Source of the DNA: Amycolatopsis aidingensis
Lineage (GTDB): Bacteria > Actinomycetota > Actinomycetes > Mycobacteriales > Pseudonocardiaceae
Direction: 5' to 3'
DNA length: 64,000 bases
NCBI RefSeq assembly: GCF_018885265.1
Contig: NZ_CP076538.1
Location: 3,942,001-4,006,000 of the forward strand
Every line of letters begins with the position of its first letter. The stretch's first letter is position 1. Made by a program: the position numbers and the translations under genes. The notes below the pieces were generated by a model. It saw only the letters and a list, made by a program, of their open reading frames with translations. It did not search any database and was not told the origin of the DNA. Below, piece by piece: positions 1 through 8,426 of the stretch.

Positions 1-270
1 TGCGGTTCGGCGGCCGCCCTCACGATTCACGCTCATGGCCTTGACACATTCGGAAACACAACCGGATTCGGTTCGCACGAAATCGTTCTTTCCCAGCCAC
101 CTAAACACGCTAGAACAGCGGCGAAACTTTGCAAAGTGCACGTTGCAGCTAACCCAGGCACACCACGGGTGCGTGGCTTGCTGCCGGACGAGCGACCTCG
201 ACTTCCCCGATGTGGGAACGGATCCGGGTCGCTCGCCCGCTGTGGGTAGCAGGTGTGGCAGGCTGTGCCG
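1..270. other. left-edge intergenic region
   Basis: No gene is supported here. On the minus strand an ATG ending at 34-36 could open a gene running off the left edge, but only 12 codons are visible. A TTGACA hexamer lies at 41-46 on the plus strand without a convincing -10 element. In M. tuberculosis the neighbour of the exonuclease Rv2090 is a divergent peptidase, but the visible codons are too few to test that. Confidence 0.4.
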
Positions 271-1209
271 GTGACCGCACCGCTGGCCCTGCTCGACGCC
301 GCGAGCATGTACTTCCGTTCGTTCCACGCCCTGCCGGAATCGCTGACCGCACCGGACGGCACGCCGGTCAACGCCGTGCGCGGGTTCACCGACACGGTAG
401 CCAGGATCCTCACCGACCGGCGACCGGGGCGGCTGGTCGCCTGCCTGGACGCGGACTGGCGGCCACAGTTCCGGGTGAACCTGCTGCCAAGTTACAAGGC
501 GCACCGGGTCGCCGAGGAAGCCGAGGACGGTGCGGTAGAGGTCGTCCCGGACGCGCTGAGCCCGCAGGTACCGATCATCCTGGAGGTGCTGGAAGCGGTC
601 GGGCTGGCCACCGCCGAGGCGGCGGGGTATGAGGCGGACGACGTGATCGGCACGCTGGTGGCTCGGGAGTCGGCCGACCCGGTCGAGGTGATCAGCGGGG
701 ACCGGGACCTGTTCCAGCTGGTGCGGACCGAGCCCAGCCCGGTCACCGTGTACTACCTCGGCAAGGGCTGGAACAAAGCGGAACCGCTCGGCCCGGCGGA
801 GATCGCGGCCAAGTACGGGGTGCCGGAGGAGAACGCCGGCCCAGCCTACGCCGATATGGCGGCCCTGCGCGGCGACCCCTCGGACGGCCTGCCCGGGGTG
901 GCCGGGATCGGCGAGAAGACCGCGGCGAAGCTGATCAGCCAGTTCGGTTCGCTGGAGGCGCTGATCGGCGCCGCGGCCGAGGGTGATCCGCGGGTGCCGC
1001 CCAAGACCCGGCTGCGGCTCGCCGAGGCCGCCGACTACCTCGCCGTGGCGCCCACCGTGGTGCAGGTGGCTCCGGACGCCCCGGTGGAGTTCTCCCGCCC
1101 GGACCGGGTGCCCGCCGCGCCCGCCGACCCGGAGCGCGCGCTGGAACTCGGCGAGCGCTGGAACCTCGGCGGTTCGGTGCAACGGCTGCTGGACGCGCTG
1201 GCCGGGTAG
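271..1209 (+). CDS. 5'-3' exonuclease (PolA N-domain-like flap nuclease)
   Basis: Stand-alone 5'-3' exonuclease of the FEN/PIN-like fold, about 312 aa, related to the N-terminal domain of DNA polymerase I and expected to remove flaps or RNA primers in the cytoplasm. Visible metal-binding acidic positions are the N-terminal LLDAAS, CLDADW near residue 58, EADDVIGT near 120 and SGDRDLFQL near 141. A helix-three-turn-helix DNA-binding segment (DGLPGVAGIGEKTAAKL) follows near 205-221. The start is ambiguous among GTG codons at 253, 265 and 271; 271 is chosen because it begins just before the first conserved strand. It corresponds in position and type to M. tuberculosis Rv2090, which also flanks helY. 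Nothing indicates a polymerase domain here. Confidence 0.88.
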   Translation: MTAPLALLDAASMYFRSFHALPESLTAPDGTPVNAVRGFTDTVARILTDRRPGRLVACLDADWRPQFRVNLLPSYKAHRVAEEAEDGAVEVVPDALSPQVPIILEVLEAVGLATAEAAGYEADDVIGTLVARESADPVEVISGDRDLFQLVRTEPSPVTVYYLGKGWNKAEPLGPAEIAAKYGVPEENAGPAYADMAALRGDPSDGLPGVAGIGEKTAAKLISQFGSLEALIGAAAEGDPRVPPKTRLRLAEAADYLAVAPTVVQVAPDAPVEFSRPDRVPAAPADPERALELGERWNLGGSVQRLLDALAG

Positions 1210-1246
1210 TAGGGCCACCGCGACCGCGCGCCTTCTGCAACCCGGT

Positions 1247-1648
1247 CTAGTCGGGTGCGCTTACCTCGTACTCGCCGTCCTCGCTGGTGACGGTGATGGT
1301 GACCGTCCTGGCCTCCTCGGCCACCCGTACCGCGCAGTCGAAGGTGCTGCCGACCTGGACCGGCTGGCCCGGCGGGCAGTTCACGTTCGTCACCTCCGCC
1401 AGGCCGTAGCTCTCGGTGAGCACCTTGCGCACCGAGGCCTGCATGGCCAGCCGGTCGAACACCTTCGGCAGCGGCGACAGCGTGGTCGTCGTGGCGGCTG
1501 TGCTCCGGCTGCCGCCGGGTGGGGTCGTGCTGGTGGCGGAACTGGCCGCCGATGTACCCGGTCCCTCGTCCTGGCCGCTGCCCTGGTCACAGCCCGCGCC
1601 AAGCAGCACGCCGGCGACCGCCAGCAGCAGCACTACACGCAACCGCAC
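1247..1648 (-). CDS. DUF4333 lipoprotein
   Basis: Predicted secreted lipoprotein of 133 aa. A hydrophobic signal peptide ends in the lipobox LLGAGC with Cys20 as the lipidation site. A Ser/Thr-rich linker (about 25-60) leads to a C-terminal DUF4333 domain with two cysteines in NCPPGQPVQVGSTFDCAV, spaced so that they could form a disulfide outside the membrane. The domain matches that of the membrane protein at 2927-3613, so two DUF4333 proteins flank the acetyltransferase gene. It is convergent with the exonuclease. The function of DUF4333 is not established; a cell-envelope role is inference from the lipobox. Confidence 0.85.
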   Translation of the reverse strand: MRLRVVLLLAVAGVLLGAGCDQGSGQDEGPGTSAASSATSTTPPGGSRSTAATTTTLSPLPKVFDRLAMQASVRKVLTESYGLAEVTNVNCPPGQPVQVGSTFDCAVRVAEEARTVTITVTSEDGEYEVSAPD

Positions 1649-1680
1649 GCCCGCACCCCGACAGGTTGATCGTCAACAGG

Positions 1681-2883
1681 TTAGAAGAAGGTACCGCACC
1701 AGGCCGTCCGGTGCGTCGCGAACAGGCTGTCCGCCGCCGCCACGGCCGCCGGGTCGGCCACCTCGATCCGTCCGGCCTCGGCCAGCGCCGACGGCCGCCA
1801 GCCACCGAGGTAGATCATCGCGAGGGTGTCCACGTGCAGCCGGAGCCCTGCGGGTGCCGTCACCTCCGTCACCTCGTCCGCCGAGACGAGATACCGCCCG
1901 GAGTTGTGCTCCAGCACTGGATCCACCACCTCCAGCACCACCGTCCCCTGGCCGCGCTCCCGTGCGCGCAGCGCCCCCGGCACGTCCACCAGGCGCAGCC
2001 AGAGTGCATCGGAGGCACCGTTGACCCGCACCGCGCGCGGGTCGGTGAACAGCAACTCGGCGTACTCGTCCTGGGGACGCCCGGACGCCTCGATCTCGCC
2101 GACCAGGTCCACCCCGAGCAGGTAGCGCCAGAGCCCGGCGAAGGCGGAGAACGAGCCGTAGTGGAAGTCCATCAGCTTGAGCACGGCTCCGCGGGCGGGG
2201 TCGGGCCGCGCCACCTCGTAGATAGCGAACCCATCGGCACCACCAGGTCCATAGTGGACGGCCGCGGTCACCGGATTCCCGGTGCGCCGCATGAACACTC
2301 CGGCCGCGGGCCACCAGTACTGGTTCCGGGTCAGCATCCCCGGCCAGCGCGGCGACAGCTCCCGGTACACCGCTGGCAGCCGCTCCAGCGCGGTGTCCAG
2401 GTCGAACAGGTCGACCTGGCCCTCGTGCGGGATCTCCGGCCGGAACACCGCCCGCCGCCGATCGACGGTGTAGGAGCGGCCCGTGGTGGCAATCCCGTAG
2501 CCGAACCGGCCGTAGATCAGGCCCTCCGAGGCGATCAGCCCGGCCACCGCAATCCCGCGTTCGGCGAGATCGGTGAGCTGGGTGCGCATCAGCTCGGTCA
2601 GCACACCGCGCCGGGTGCGGTTGGGCCGCACCCCGACCCCGGTCACCGCCGCCGTCGGCAACATGCCGCCACCGGGAAGGACCAGCTCGGAGTCGAAGAA
2701 CCGGGCGGTGCCGATGAGCGTGTCATCGAAGACGCCGAGTGTGTTGCCTTCCTGGTAGGCGTTCCGGACCTGTTGCCAGTCCTCGGTGGAGGAAGGCGGG
2801 GCATGCAGGCTGTGCCGGAGCAGGTCGTAGGCGGCGCGCAGGTCGTCCTCGCCGTGCAGCACCTGGACGGTGTGATCACTCAT
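1681..2883 (-). CDS. eis: Eis-like GNAT N-acetyltransferase
   Basis: Acetyl-CoA-dependent N-acetyltransferase of the Eis family (400 aa from the ATG at 2883), predicted to acetylate amino groups of aminoglycosides or protein lysines in the cytoplasm. The N-terminal GNAT half has the acetyl-CoA loop VGVRPNRTRRGVLTEL; the second GNAT-like half and an SCP2-like C-terminal domain complete the usual three-part layout. The protein ends in Phe, as in M. tuberculosis Eis, where the terminal carboxylate is catalytic. The longer upstream reading frame is rejected because similarity begins at MSDHTVQVLHG. The gene sits between two DUF4333 genes on the same strand. Family is clear; the natural substrate is not. 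Confidence 0.85.
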   Translation of the reverse strand: MSDHTVQVLHGEDDLRAAYDLLRHSLHAPPSSTEDWQQVRNAYQEGNTLGVFDDTLIGTARFFDSELVLPGGGMLPTAAVTGVGVRPNRTRRGVLTELMRTQLTDLAERGIAVAGLIASEGLIYGRFGYGIATTGRSYTVDRRRAVFRPEIPHEGQVDLFDLDTALERLPAVYRELSPRWPGMLTRNQYWWPAAGVFMRRTGNPVTAAVHYGPGGADGFAIYEVARPDPARGAVLKLMDFHYGSFSAFAGLWRYLLGVDLVGEIEASGRPQDEYAELLFTDPRAVRVNGASDALWLRLVDVPGALRARERGQGTVVLEVVDPVLEHNSGRYLVSADEVTEVTAPAGLRLHVDTLAMIYLGGWRPSALAEAGRIEVADPAAVAAADSLFATHRTAWCGTFF

Positions 2884-2926
2884 AGTGGCCATAGTGGCTG
2901 CCGCCCGGTCGCGGCGGCCACCGGTT

Positions 2927-3613
2927 TTACTTCGGCATCGCGACCTCGTACTTGCCTTCAGCCTCGTCAACCACCGTGATCGAGACCTTCTGCTGCTGGC
3001 CGCCGATCGTGATGTCGCATTCGAAGGTGTGCCCCTCCTTAACCGGCTGGTCGGCCGGGCAGGACACGCTCTCCACCGCGCCCTGGACGGGGTAGTTGTC
3101 GCTGATCAGGTTCTGGATGTCGCGTTCCATGGCGGCGTTGTCGAAGGTCTTGCCCGGCATCGCCCACCCCGGCCACACGAACAGGGCCACCGCGGCCAGC
3201 GCGATCACCACGACCACCCCGCCGATGGTGAACCACAGACCCTTGTTGGACTTGCCGGGCTGGCCACCCGGCGGCTGGCCATAGGGCTGCTGGCCGTAGT
3301 CGAACTGACCGGGCTGGCCGTACCCGGGTGGAGGCTGCTGGCCGTAGGGAGGCTGACCGTACCCGGGCGGCTGCTGCTGCGGGTATCCCGGTGGCGGCTG
3401 CTGCCCATAGCCGGGAGGCTGGCCATACCCGGGCTGCTGCCCGTAACCGGGAGGCGGCTGACCTGGTTGACCTGGTTGACCATAGCCCGGTTGGCCGTAT
3501 CCCGGCTGGGGCTGGCCGGGGAAGCCACCGGAGGGTGGCCCCGAAGGATCCCCCGAGCCGTAGGGTTGTTGCCCCCACTGCTGCGGGTCGTTTCCTCCGT
3601 ACGGCGTGCTCAT
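2927..3613 (-). CDS. DUF4333 membrane protein with Gly/Tyr/Gln/Pro-rich N-terminus
   Basis: Single-pass membrane protein of 228 aa. Residues 1-120 are a low-complexity cytoplasmic tail built from PPGYGQ-type repeats (coding bases about 3250-3560). One transmembrane helix spans about 125-148. The exported C-terminal DUF4333 domain has two cysteines ([18 protein letters not shown]). It sits just downstream of helY, as does Rv2091c in M. tuberculosis, which supports orthology. The start is taken at MSTPYGG (3613), where the repeat-rich tail begins; upstream codons look non-homologous. Molecular role unknown. Its repeats resemble the tails of the tandem paralogues at 30094-31802, but the C-terminal domains differ. 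Confidence 0.85.
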   Translation of the reverse strand: MSTPYGGNDPQQWGQQPYGSGDPSGPPSGGFPGQPQPGYGQPGYGQPGQPGQPPPGYGQQPGYGQPPGYGQQPPPGYPQQQPPGYGQPPYGQQPPPGYGQPGQFDYGQQPYGQPPGGQPGKSNKGLWFTIGGVVVVIALAAVALFVWPGWAMPGKTFDNAAMERDIQNLISDNYPVQGAVESVSCPADQPVKEGHTFECDITIGGQQQKVSITVVDEAEGKYEVAMPK

Positions 3614-3691
3614 CGTTCGTCGCCTCCGCCTTTCGATGTCAGGTCGTGCGCGATCCAACCACAGACGGTCGTTCCGCACACGTAAAGGCCA

Positions 3692-6469
3692 TCACGTTTC
3701 GCCTGCCGCGACAACACCGCGTCGCAGGGCACGCACCGCGTCCGCGGCCGCGGCGCCAACCGGGTTCTGCTTGCCAAGCACATCCCGGATCTGGTCGAGC
3801 AGATCGATCACCTGCCGGGACCAGCGCACGAAATCACCGGCGGAGAGCTCCTGCCCGTTCGCCTCGGCGGAGGTGAGCACCTTCTCCAGGGACTCGCCCC
3901 GCGCCCAGCGGTACACCGGCCAGGCGAACCCGGCATCCGGCTCCCTCGTCCGGTCGAGCCGGTGCCTGCGCTCGTCGTCGGCCAGCTCCGACCACAGCCG
4001 CACGGTCTCCTGCCACGCCTCGGGCACCGCTCCGGAGGGCACCCTGGGCTCGCCCGCGGCATCCCGGCGCGCCTCGAACACCAGCGCGGAGACCACGGCG
4101 GCCAGTTCCGGTGGCTTGAGGCCGTCCCACACCCCGTGCCGGATGCACTCGGCGGCCAGCAGGTCGGATTCGCTGTACAGCCGGGCGAGCCGCTTGCCGT
4201 GCTCGGTCACCCTGGTCCGCGTCTCGGCTTCCTGCTCCTCCTCGACCAGGTACCCGCGTTCGGTGAGCAGTGCGCGGATCCGGTCGAACGCCCGCGCCAG
4301 CGAGTGGGTCGTGGCGGCGACCTTGCGTTCCAGCTGCTCGGTCTCGGCGGTGAGCCGCTGGTACCGCTCCACCCAGCGCAGGTTCGCCTCCCGCTCGGCG
4401 AGCCCGTGGCAGGGATGGGCGCGCATCGCCCGCCGCAGGTCGGCCAGCTCCTCGTCCTCGTTCGCCCCGGAGCGCCGCCGCTGCCGTCCCGGCTTGGTGA
4501 TCCCGGTGTTGCGCAGGGTCGAGGCGATGTCCCTGCGGGTCTTCGGCGAGCGCAGCTCCACATGCTTGGGCAGCCGGACCCGGCCCAGCGCCTCCACCGG
4601 GGAAGGGAAGTCGGACACCGACAACGGTCCCGACCAGCGATCCTCGGTCACGACCACGGGGCGGGGCTCGTGCAGCGGGTCGAGGCCGGGGTCGATCACT
4701 ACCGCCAGCCCGGCCCGCCTGCCCGCGGGCACCGCGATCACGTCGCCCCGGCGCAGCTGCTCCAGCGACCGGCTGGTCTGCGCCCTGCGGGCGGCGCTGT
4801 TCTGCTTGGCCAGCGCCTTCTCCCGGTCGGAGATCTTCTTCCGCAGCTCGGCGTACTCGAGCATCTGCTGGAAGTCCCCGGTGACCGCCTCGGCGTAGCC
4901 CTCCAGCGCCTCCTTGTTCCGCTCGATCCGGCGCGAGATGCCAACCACCGACCGGTCGGCCTGGAACTGCGCGAAGGACTGTTCCAGCAGCTCACGGGCC
5001 TGCGCCGCGCCGAGTTGCCCGACCAGGTTGATAGCCATGTTGTAGCCGGGCCGGAACGAGGAGCGCAGCGGGTAGGTCCTGGTCGAGGCGAGCCCGGCGA
5101 CCTGCTTGGGATCCACTCCCGGCTGCCAGAGCACAACCGCGTGTCCCTCGACGTCGATGCCGCGCCGGCCTGCCCGGCCGGTGAGCTGGGTGTACTCCCC
5201 CGGGGTGAGGTCCATATGGGCTTCCCCGTTGTACTTGACCAGCCGTTCCAGCACCACGGTGCGGGCGGGCATGTTGATCCCGAGTGCGAGTGTCTCGGTG
5301 GCGAACACCACCTTCACCAGGCCACGGACGAACAGTTCCTCGACGGTCTCCTTGAAGGCGGGCAGCAGGCCGGCATGGTGCCCGGCGATCCCGCGCTCCA
5401 GCGCCTCCCGCCACTCCCAGTAGCCCAGCACGCCCAGGTCGCCCTCGGGCAGGTCCGCGGTGCGCTCGCGGACGATCCGGCGCACCTCCTCCACCTCCTC
5501 GGGGCTGTTCAGCCACAGGCCGGAGCGCACGCACTGGCCCACGGCGGCGTCACAGCCCGCGCGGGAGAAGATGAACACGATCGCGGGCAGCAGACCCGCC
5601 CGATCCAGCCGGTCCACCACCTCCACCCGGGACGGCGGCCGGAACCGGGGGCCGCGCGGCTGGCCCTTGCGCCCGCGCGGGCCGCGGATACCCGCGGGGG
5701 CGTGCAGCCTGCCGACCTCCTCGGTACGCCGCAGCAGGGCCGGATTGATCCGGCTCTCCTGGTCCCCGTGCTCGCCCTGCTTGGCCGCGAACAGGTCGAA
5801 CAACCTGTTCCCGACCAGCATGTGCTGCCACAGGGGCACCGGCCGGTGCTCGTCCACCACCACCGCGGTGTCCCCGCGGACGGTGATCAGCCACTCACCG
5901 AACTCCTCAGCGTTGCTGACCGTCGCGGACAGCCCGACCACCCGCACGTACTCGGGCAGGTGCAGGATGACCTCCTCCCAGACCGCGCCGCGGAAGCGAT
6001 CGGCGAGGTAGTGCACCTCGTCCATCACCACGTAGCCCAGGTCGGTCAGGGTGGAGGAGCCCGCGTAGAGCATGTTGCGCAGCACCTCGGTGGTCATCAC
6101 GACGATCTGCGCGTTGCCGTTGATCGAGGTGTCCCCGGTGAGCAGGCCCACCGCGTCCGTTCCGTAACGCTCGGTGAGATCGGCGTACTTCTGGTTGGAC
6201 AGCGCCTTGATCGGCGTGGTGTAGAAGCACTTGCGCCCCTCGGCAAGGGCGAGGTGCACGGCGAACTCGCCGACCACGGTCTTGCCCGCGCCGGTTGGCG
6301 CGCAGACCAGCACGCCGTGCCCGTCCTCGAGGGCCTCGCAGCCCTGCCGCTGGAACTGGTCGAACTCGAAGGATGCCTCGGCCGCGAACCGCGTCAGCTG
6401 CGGATACGCCGCGCGGCGCCGTGAGCCCGCGTAGGCCTCGGCCGGAGTGGATGAAGTGGATGAGGCCAC
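3692..6469 (-). CDS. helY: DExH-box RNA/DNA helicase HelY (Ski2/Mtr4-like)
   Basis: Superfamily 2 helicase of the Ski2-like group, 925 aa, an ATP-dependent 3'-5' unwinding enzyme of the cytoplasm. Walker A APTGAGKT is at 57-64, the DEVH box at 150-153, the SAT motif (GLSATVSNAEEF) near 177, and motif VI (QLTGRAGRRGID) near 435. Length and C-terminal region match the actinobacterial HelY family (Rv2092c). In M. tuberculosis helY lies directly beside tatC; here about 5 kb of accessory genes separate them. Its cellular substrate, RNA or DNA, is not settled by sequence. Confidence 0.93.
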   Translation of the reverse strand: MASSTSSTPAEAYAGSRRRAAYPQLTRFAAEASFEFDQFQRQGCEALEDGHGVLVCAPTGAGKTVVGEFAVHLALAEGRKCFYTTPIKALSNQKYADLTERYGTDAVGLLTGDTSINGNAQIVVMTTEVLRNMLYAGSSTLTDLGYVVMDEVHYLADRFRGAVWEEVILHLPEYVRVVGLSATVSNAEEFGEWLITVRGDTAVVVDEHRPVPLWQHMLVGNRLFDLFAAKQGEHGDQESRINPALLRRTEEVGRLHAPAGIRGPRGRKGQPRGPRFRPPSRVEVVDRLDRAGLLPAIVFIFSRAGCDAAVGQCVRSGLWLNSPEEVEEVRRIVRERTADLPEGDLGVLGYWEWREALERGIAGHHAGLLPAFKETVEELFVRGLVKVVFATETLALGINMPARTVVLERLVKYNGEAHMDLTPGEYTQLTGRAGRRGIDVEGHAVVLWQPGVDPKQVAGLASTRTYPLRSSFRPGYNMAINLVGQLGAAQARELLEQSFAQFQADRSVVGISRRIERNKEALEGYAEAVTGDFQQMLEYAELRKKISDREKALAKQNSAARRAQTSRSLEQLRRGDVIAVPAGRRAGLAVVIDPGLDPLHEPRPVVVTEDRWSGPLSVSDFPSPVEALGRVRLPKHVELRSPKTRRDIASTLRNTGITKPGRQRRRSGANEDEELADLRRAMRAHPCHGLAEREANLRWVERYQRLTAETEQLERKVAATTHSLARAFDRIRALLTERGYLVEEEQEAETRTRVTEHGKRLARLYSESDLLAAECIRHGVWDGLKPPELAAVVSALVFEARRDAAGEPRVPSGAVPEAWQETVRLWSELADDERRHRLDRTREPDAGFAWPVYRWARGESLEKVLTSAEANGQELSAGDFVRWSRQVIDLLDQIRDVLGKQNPVGAAAADAVRALRRGVVAAGET

Positions 6470-6550
6470 GACGTCAGGGTTCCATATCCGTCACCCGCTC
6501 CGCATGCGGTGGTCGTTTTCGCAGGTCGGCACCGCCGGTCGGCAGGAAGG

Positions 6551-6594
6551 TCAGGTGCTGTACCGCTCGCCCCACTGGCGCAGCCGCGCCACGC
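6551..6594 (-). pseudogene. displaced 3' end of an HxlR regulator gene
   Basis: Read on the minus strand this short stretch encodes VARLRQWGERYST followed by a TGA at 6553-6551. The first eleven residues are identical to the segment of the intact HxlR gene at 7130-7163, and the DNA is identical over 34 bp. YST-stop is a natural-looking end for an HxlR protein of about 120 residues. The fragment therefore looks like the original end of the regulator gene, cut off when the DNA between the two repeats was inserted or duplicated. No start codon or promoter belongs to it. Confidence 0.7.
6560..6593. repeat. 34-bp direct repeat, copy 1
   Basis: Exact 34-base match to 7130-7163 in the same orientation, 570 bp apart. 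It begins GTACCGCTCGCC and ends GCCGCGCCACG. The repeat bounds a unit containing the membrane-protein gene and the present 3' end of the HxlR gene. Confidence 0.95.
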
Positions 6595-6606
6595 CGTGAA
6601 CTGTTC

Positions 6607-7035
6607 CTAGATCCGCCCCCACGGCCACCAAGGTGGCCGGTTGCCAGGACAGTTCAGGGCCGGGTAGTCGTCAGACACGGTCACGTCCATCACGACCAGA
6701 GTCGCTGCCCACCCCAAGCCGAGCACGAGTGCCGCCAGCACCGGCACGTAGATCAGGGCACGCAACGCGGCGTTCCCACTCAGCCTGCGCGCAAGCGCTA
6801 CCATCAACGGGAACGCCAGCCCGAACACCGGACCGAGCACGAGCAGCAGGATCGGCAGCCTGAAAAACAACAGATGCCCGAAGTTCGCGGAGGCGTTGAT
6901 CCCGATCTCGCACTCCTCCATCGCGATGAGGACCTGCCTGATCACCAGAAAGCCGACGACAACCGCGACGAGCGTCCCGAGCACGGCAAGCAGCACATCC
7001 GACGGCCTGAACCTGGTCTGCTCCTGACCCGTCAT
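6607..7035 (-). CDS. small multi-pass membrane protein
   Basis: Unrecognised integral membrane protein of 142 aa if started at ATG 7035 (MTGQEQTRFRPSDVLL). Three hydrophobic helices are visible: one after residue 15 (LLAVLGTLVAVVVGFLVI), one near 58-80 (FRLPILLLVLGPVFGLAF) and one near 92-118 (ALIYVPVLAALVLGLGWAA). The C-terminal tail contains CPGNRPPWWPWG. The HxlR stop codon and this start are spaced as TGA-G-ATG, suggesting translational coupling. The gene lies wholly within the unit bounded by the 34-bp repeats, so it probably arrived with that unit. No function can be assigned. Confidence 0.7.
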   Translation of the reverse strand: MTGQEQTRFRPSDVLLAVLGTLVAVVVGFLVIRQVLIAMEECEIGINASANFGHLLFFRLPILLLVLGPVFGLAFPLMVALARRLSGNAALRALIYVPVLAALVLGLGWAATLVVMDVTVSDDYPALNCPGNRPPWWPWGRI

Positions 7036-7036
7036 C

Positions 7037-7444
7037 TCAGGAGGACGCGTCCGCAGCAGTCCTGGTTGCGACATAGTCGCAACCCTCCGCCCGCGGTAGG
7101 CCGGGATCCTGCGGCTGGTGCCCCACAGCGTACCGCTCGCCCCACTGGCGCAGCCGCGCCACGATCGGATCCAGGCTGCGGCCCAGCTCGGTCAGCGTGT
7201 ACTCCACCTTCGGCGGCACCTCGGGGTACACCGTCCTGCGCACCAGCCCGTCGGCCTCCAGCTCGCGCAGCTGGCGGGTGAGCACCCGCTGGGTGATCCG
7301 CGGCATCAGCCTGCGCAGCTCACCGAACCGGCGGGTACCGCCGCGCAGGTGCTCGATGATCACCAGCTTCCACTTGCCGCCCAGCACCTCCAGCGCGACC
7401 TCGACCGGACAGTTCTCCGCCGTGGTCCGCACACTGTCCCGCAT
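7037..7444 (-). CDS. HxlR-family transcriptional regulator with altered C-terminus
   Basis: Winged-helix DNA-binding protein of the HxlR/MarR-like family, about 135 aa. The family signature is clear: CPVEVALEVLGGKWKLVII near 12-30, then GELRRLMPRITQRVLTRQL as recognition helix. Such regulators usually control an adjacent redox or detoxification gene. Here it follows the alpha/beta hydrolase gene by under 10 bases, so the two are probably co-transcribed. The last about 25 residues (after RQWGERY) differ from normal HxlR proteins; the expected ending is found displaced at 6551-6594. The regulator core is intact. The neighbouring GTG at 7447 is an alternative start. Confidence 0.85.
   Translation of the reverse strand: MRDSVRTTAENCPVEVALEVLGGKWKLVIIEHLRGGTRRFGELRRLMPRITQRVLTRQLRELEADGLVRRTVYPEVPPKVEYTLTELGRSLDPIVARLRQWGERYAVGHQPQDPGLPRAEGCDYVATRTAADASS
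7130..7163. repeat. 34-bp direct repeat, copy 2
   Basis: Second copy of the 34-base repeat of 6560-6593, inside the HxlR gene. It corresponds to the end of an Ile codon plus eleven codons for VARLRQWGERY on the minus strand. Confidence 0.95.
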
Positions 7445-7453
7445 CACCCAAGA

Positions 7454-8326
7454 CTACGTACTTGTGGATCGGATCCCGCCAGTGGTCGCGTCGCCGCCGC
7501 GCCCGATCTCGCGCTCGAAGGCCAGCAGCTCCTCGGCGAACGCACGCGGGTTGTCCTCGGGCGAGAAATGCCCCGCCTCCGGCAGGAACCGCAGCTCGGC
7601 GCCCGGTAGGGCGGCGGCCAGCTCGCGAGCCTTCTCCGGCGGGAACCAGGCGTCCTGGTCACCCCACAGCAGGCGCGCGGGCACCGACAGCCGCGCCAGC
7701 CGCGGGACCAGCGGCGCCGCGAGGTCCTCGTCGTAACGGGCGACGGCACGCCAGTACGCGGCGACGCCCTCGGCCCCGCGCCACGGGGCGAGGTAGCCGG
7801 CGAAGGTGTCCGCATCCAGTGGCCGGTAGGTGGTCTGCGCCAGGTGCGCCGCGATCATGCCCTCGGCGACATGCACCGGAAGCTGCCGCATCGTGCCCTG
7901 GTTCTCCCGCGCGAGGCGGGAGAAGTCGGTGACGAACGGCGGGATCACCGCGGCATCGGCGAACACGAACGCGCCGACCTCGAGGCCGTGGAAGAAGTGC
8001 GCACGCAGCGCGAAGATCGGCGCGAAGTCGAAGGCCACCACGGTCGGCGCGGTCAGCCCCCAGTGCTGGAACAGCTCCGGCAGCCTGCGGGCCTGCTCGT
8101 CCCAGGAGATGTTCTGTCCCGCGAACCGCGCCGAGCTGCCGAAACCGGGCCAGTCGAACATGTACACCCGATGCCGCGGCGCTAGGTAACCCACCACGTT
8201 GCGCCAGATGTAGGACCAGTTCGGCGTGCCGTGCAGCAGCACGATCGGCGGGCCGTCGCCGAAGGCGTCCCAGCGGATCTCGCCCTGCGGCGAGGCGAAC
8301 GTCCGGGTCAGCTGCCAGTCGGTCAT
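7454..8326 (-). CDS. alpha/beta hydrolase, haloalkane dehalogenase-like
   Basis: Cytoplasmic alpha/beta-hydrolase of 290 aa. The oxyanion motif HGTPNWSYIWRN is typical of the haloalkane dehalogenase/epoxide hydrolase branch. The nucleophile elbow reads VVAFDFAPIFALR: an aspartate occupies the nucleophile position, as in that branch, but the usual DWGG is replaced by DFAP. Near the C-terminus GDQDAWFP carries the expected acidic residue and EAGHFSPED the catalytic histidine. The ATG at 8326 has a good ribosome site (GAGGAGA). The gene leads the hydrolase-HxlR unit and is divergent from the GlxA-like regulator. The substrate is unknown. Confidence 0.8.
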   Translation of the reverse strand: MTDWQLTRTFASPQGEIRWDAFGDGPPIVLLHGTPNWSYIWRNVVGYLAPRHRVYMFDWPGFGSSARFAGQNISWDEQARRLPELFQHWGLTAPTVVAFDFAPIFALRAHFFHGLEVGAFVFADAAVIPPFVTDFSRLARENQGTMRQLPVHVAEGMIAAHLAQTTYRPLDADTFAGYLAPWRGAEGVAAYWRAVARYDEDLAAPLVPRLARLSVPARLLWGDQDAWFPPEKARELAAALPGAELRFLPEAGHFSPEDNPRAFAEELLAFEREIGRGGDATTGGIRSTST

Positions 8327-8426
8327 CACGGGTCTCCTCAGGTCGGTGACAGGCACACCGTCATCCTCGCCACCGGCTCCGGCCTGCACGAGTGTCGTGA
8401 ACGCCGCTGTTCGTTAAGATCGCGCC

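Noticed and set aside
1519..2979. Plus-strand open frame opposite the Eis-like gene
   Set aside because: Low-complexity translation, no motif, opposite a recognised enzyme.
3250..3560. Repetitive DNA as a possible satellite or CRISPR
   Set aside because: It is the coding sequence for the PPGYGQ-type repeats of the DUF4333 membrane protein, with irregular spacing and an open frame.
3962..6424. Long plus-strand open frame opposite helY
   Set aside because: Antisense shadow of a clear helicase; Arg/Pro/Gly/His-rich translation without any domain, as expected in very GC-rich DNA.
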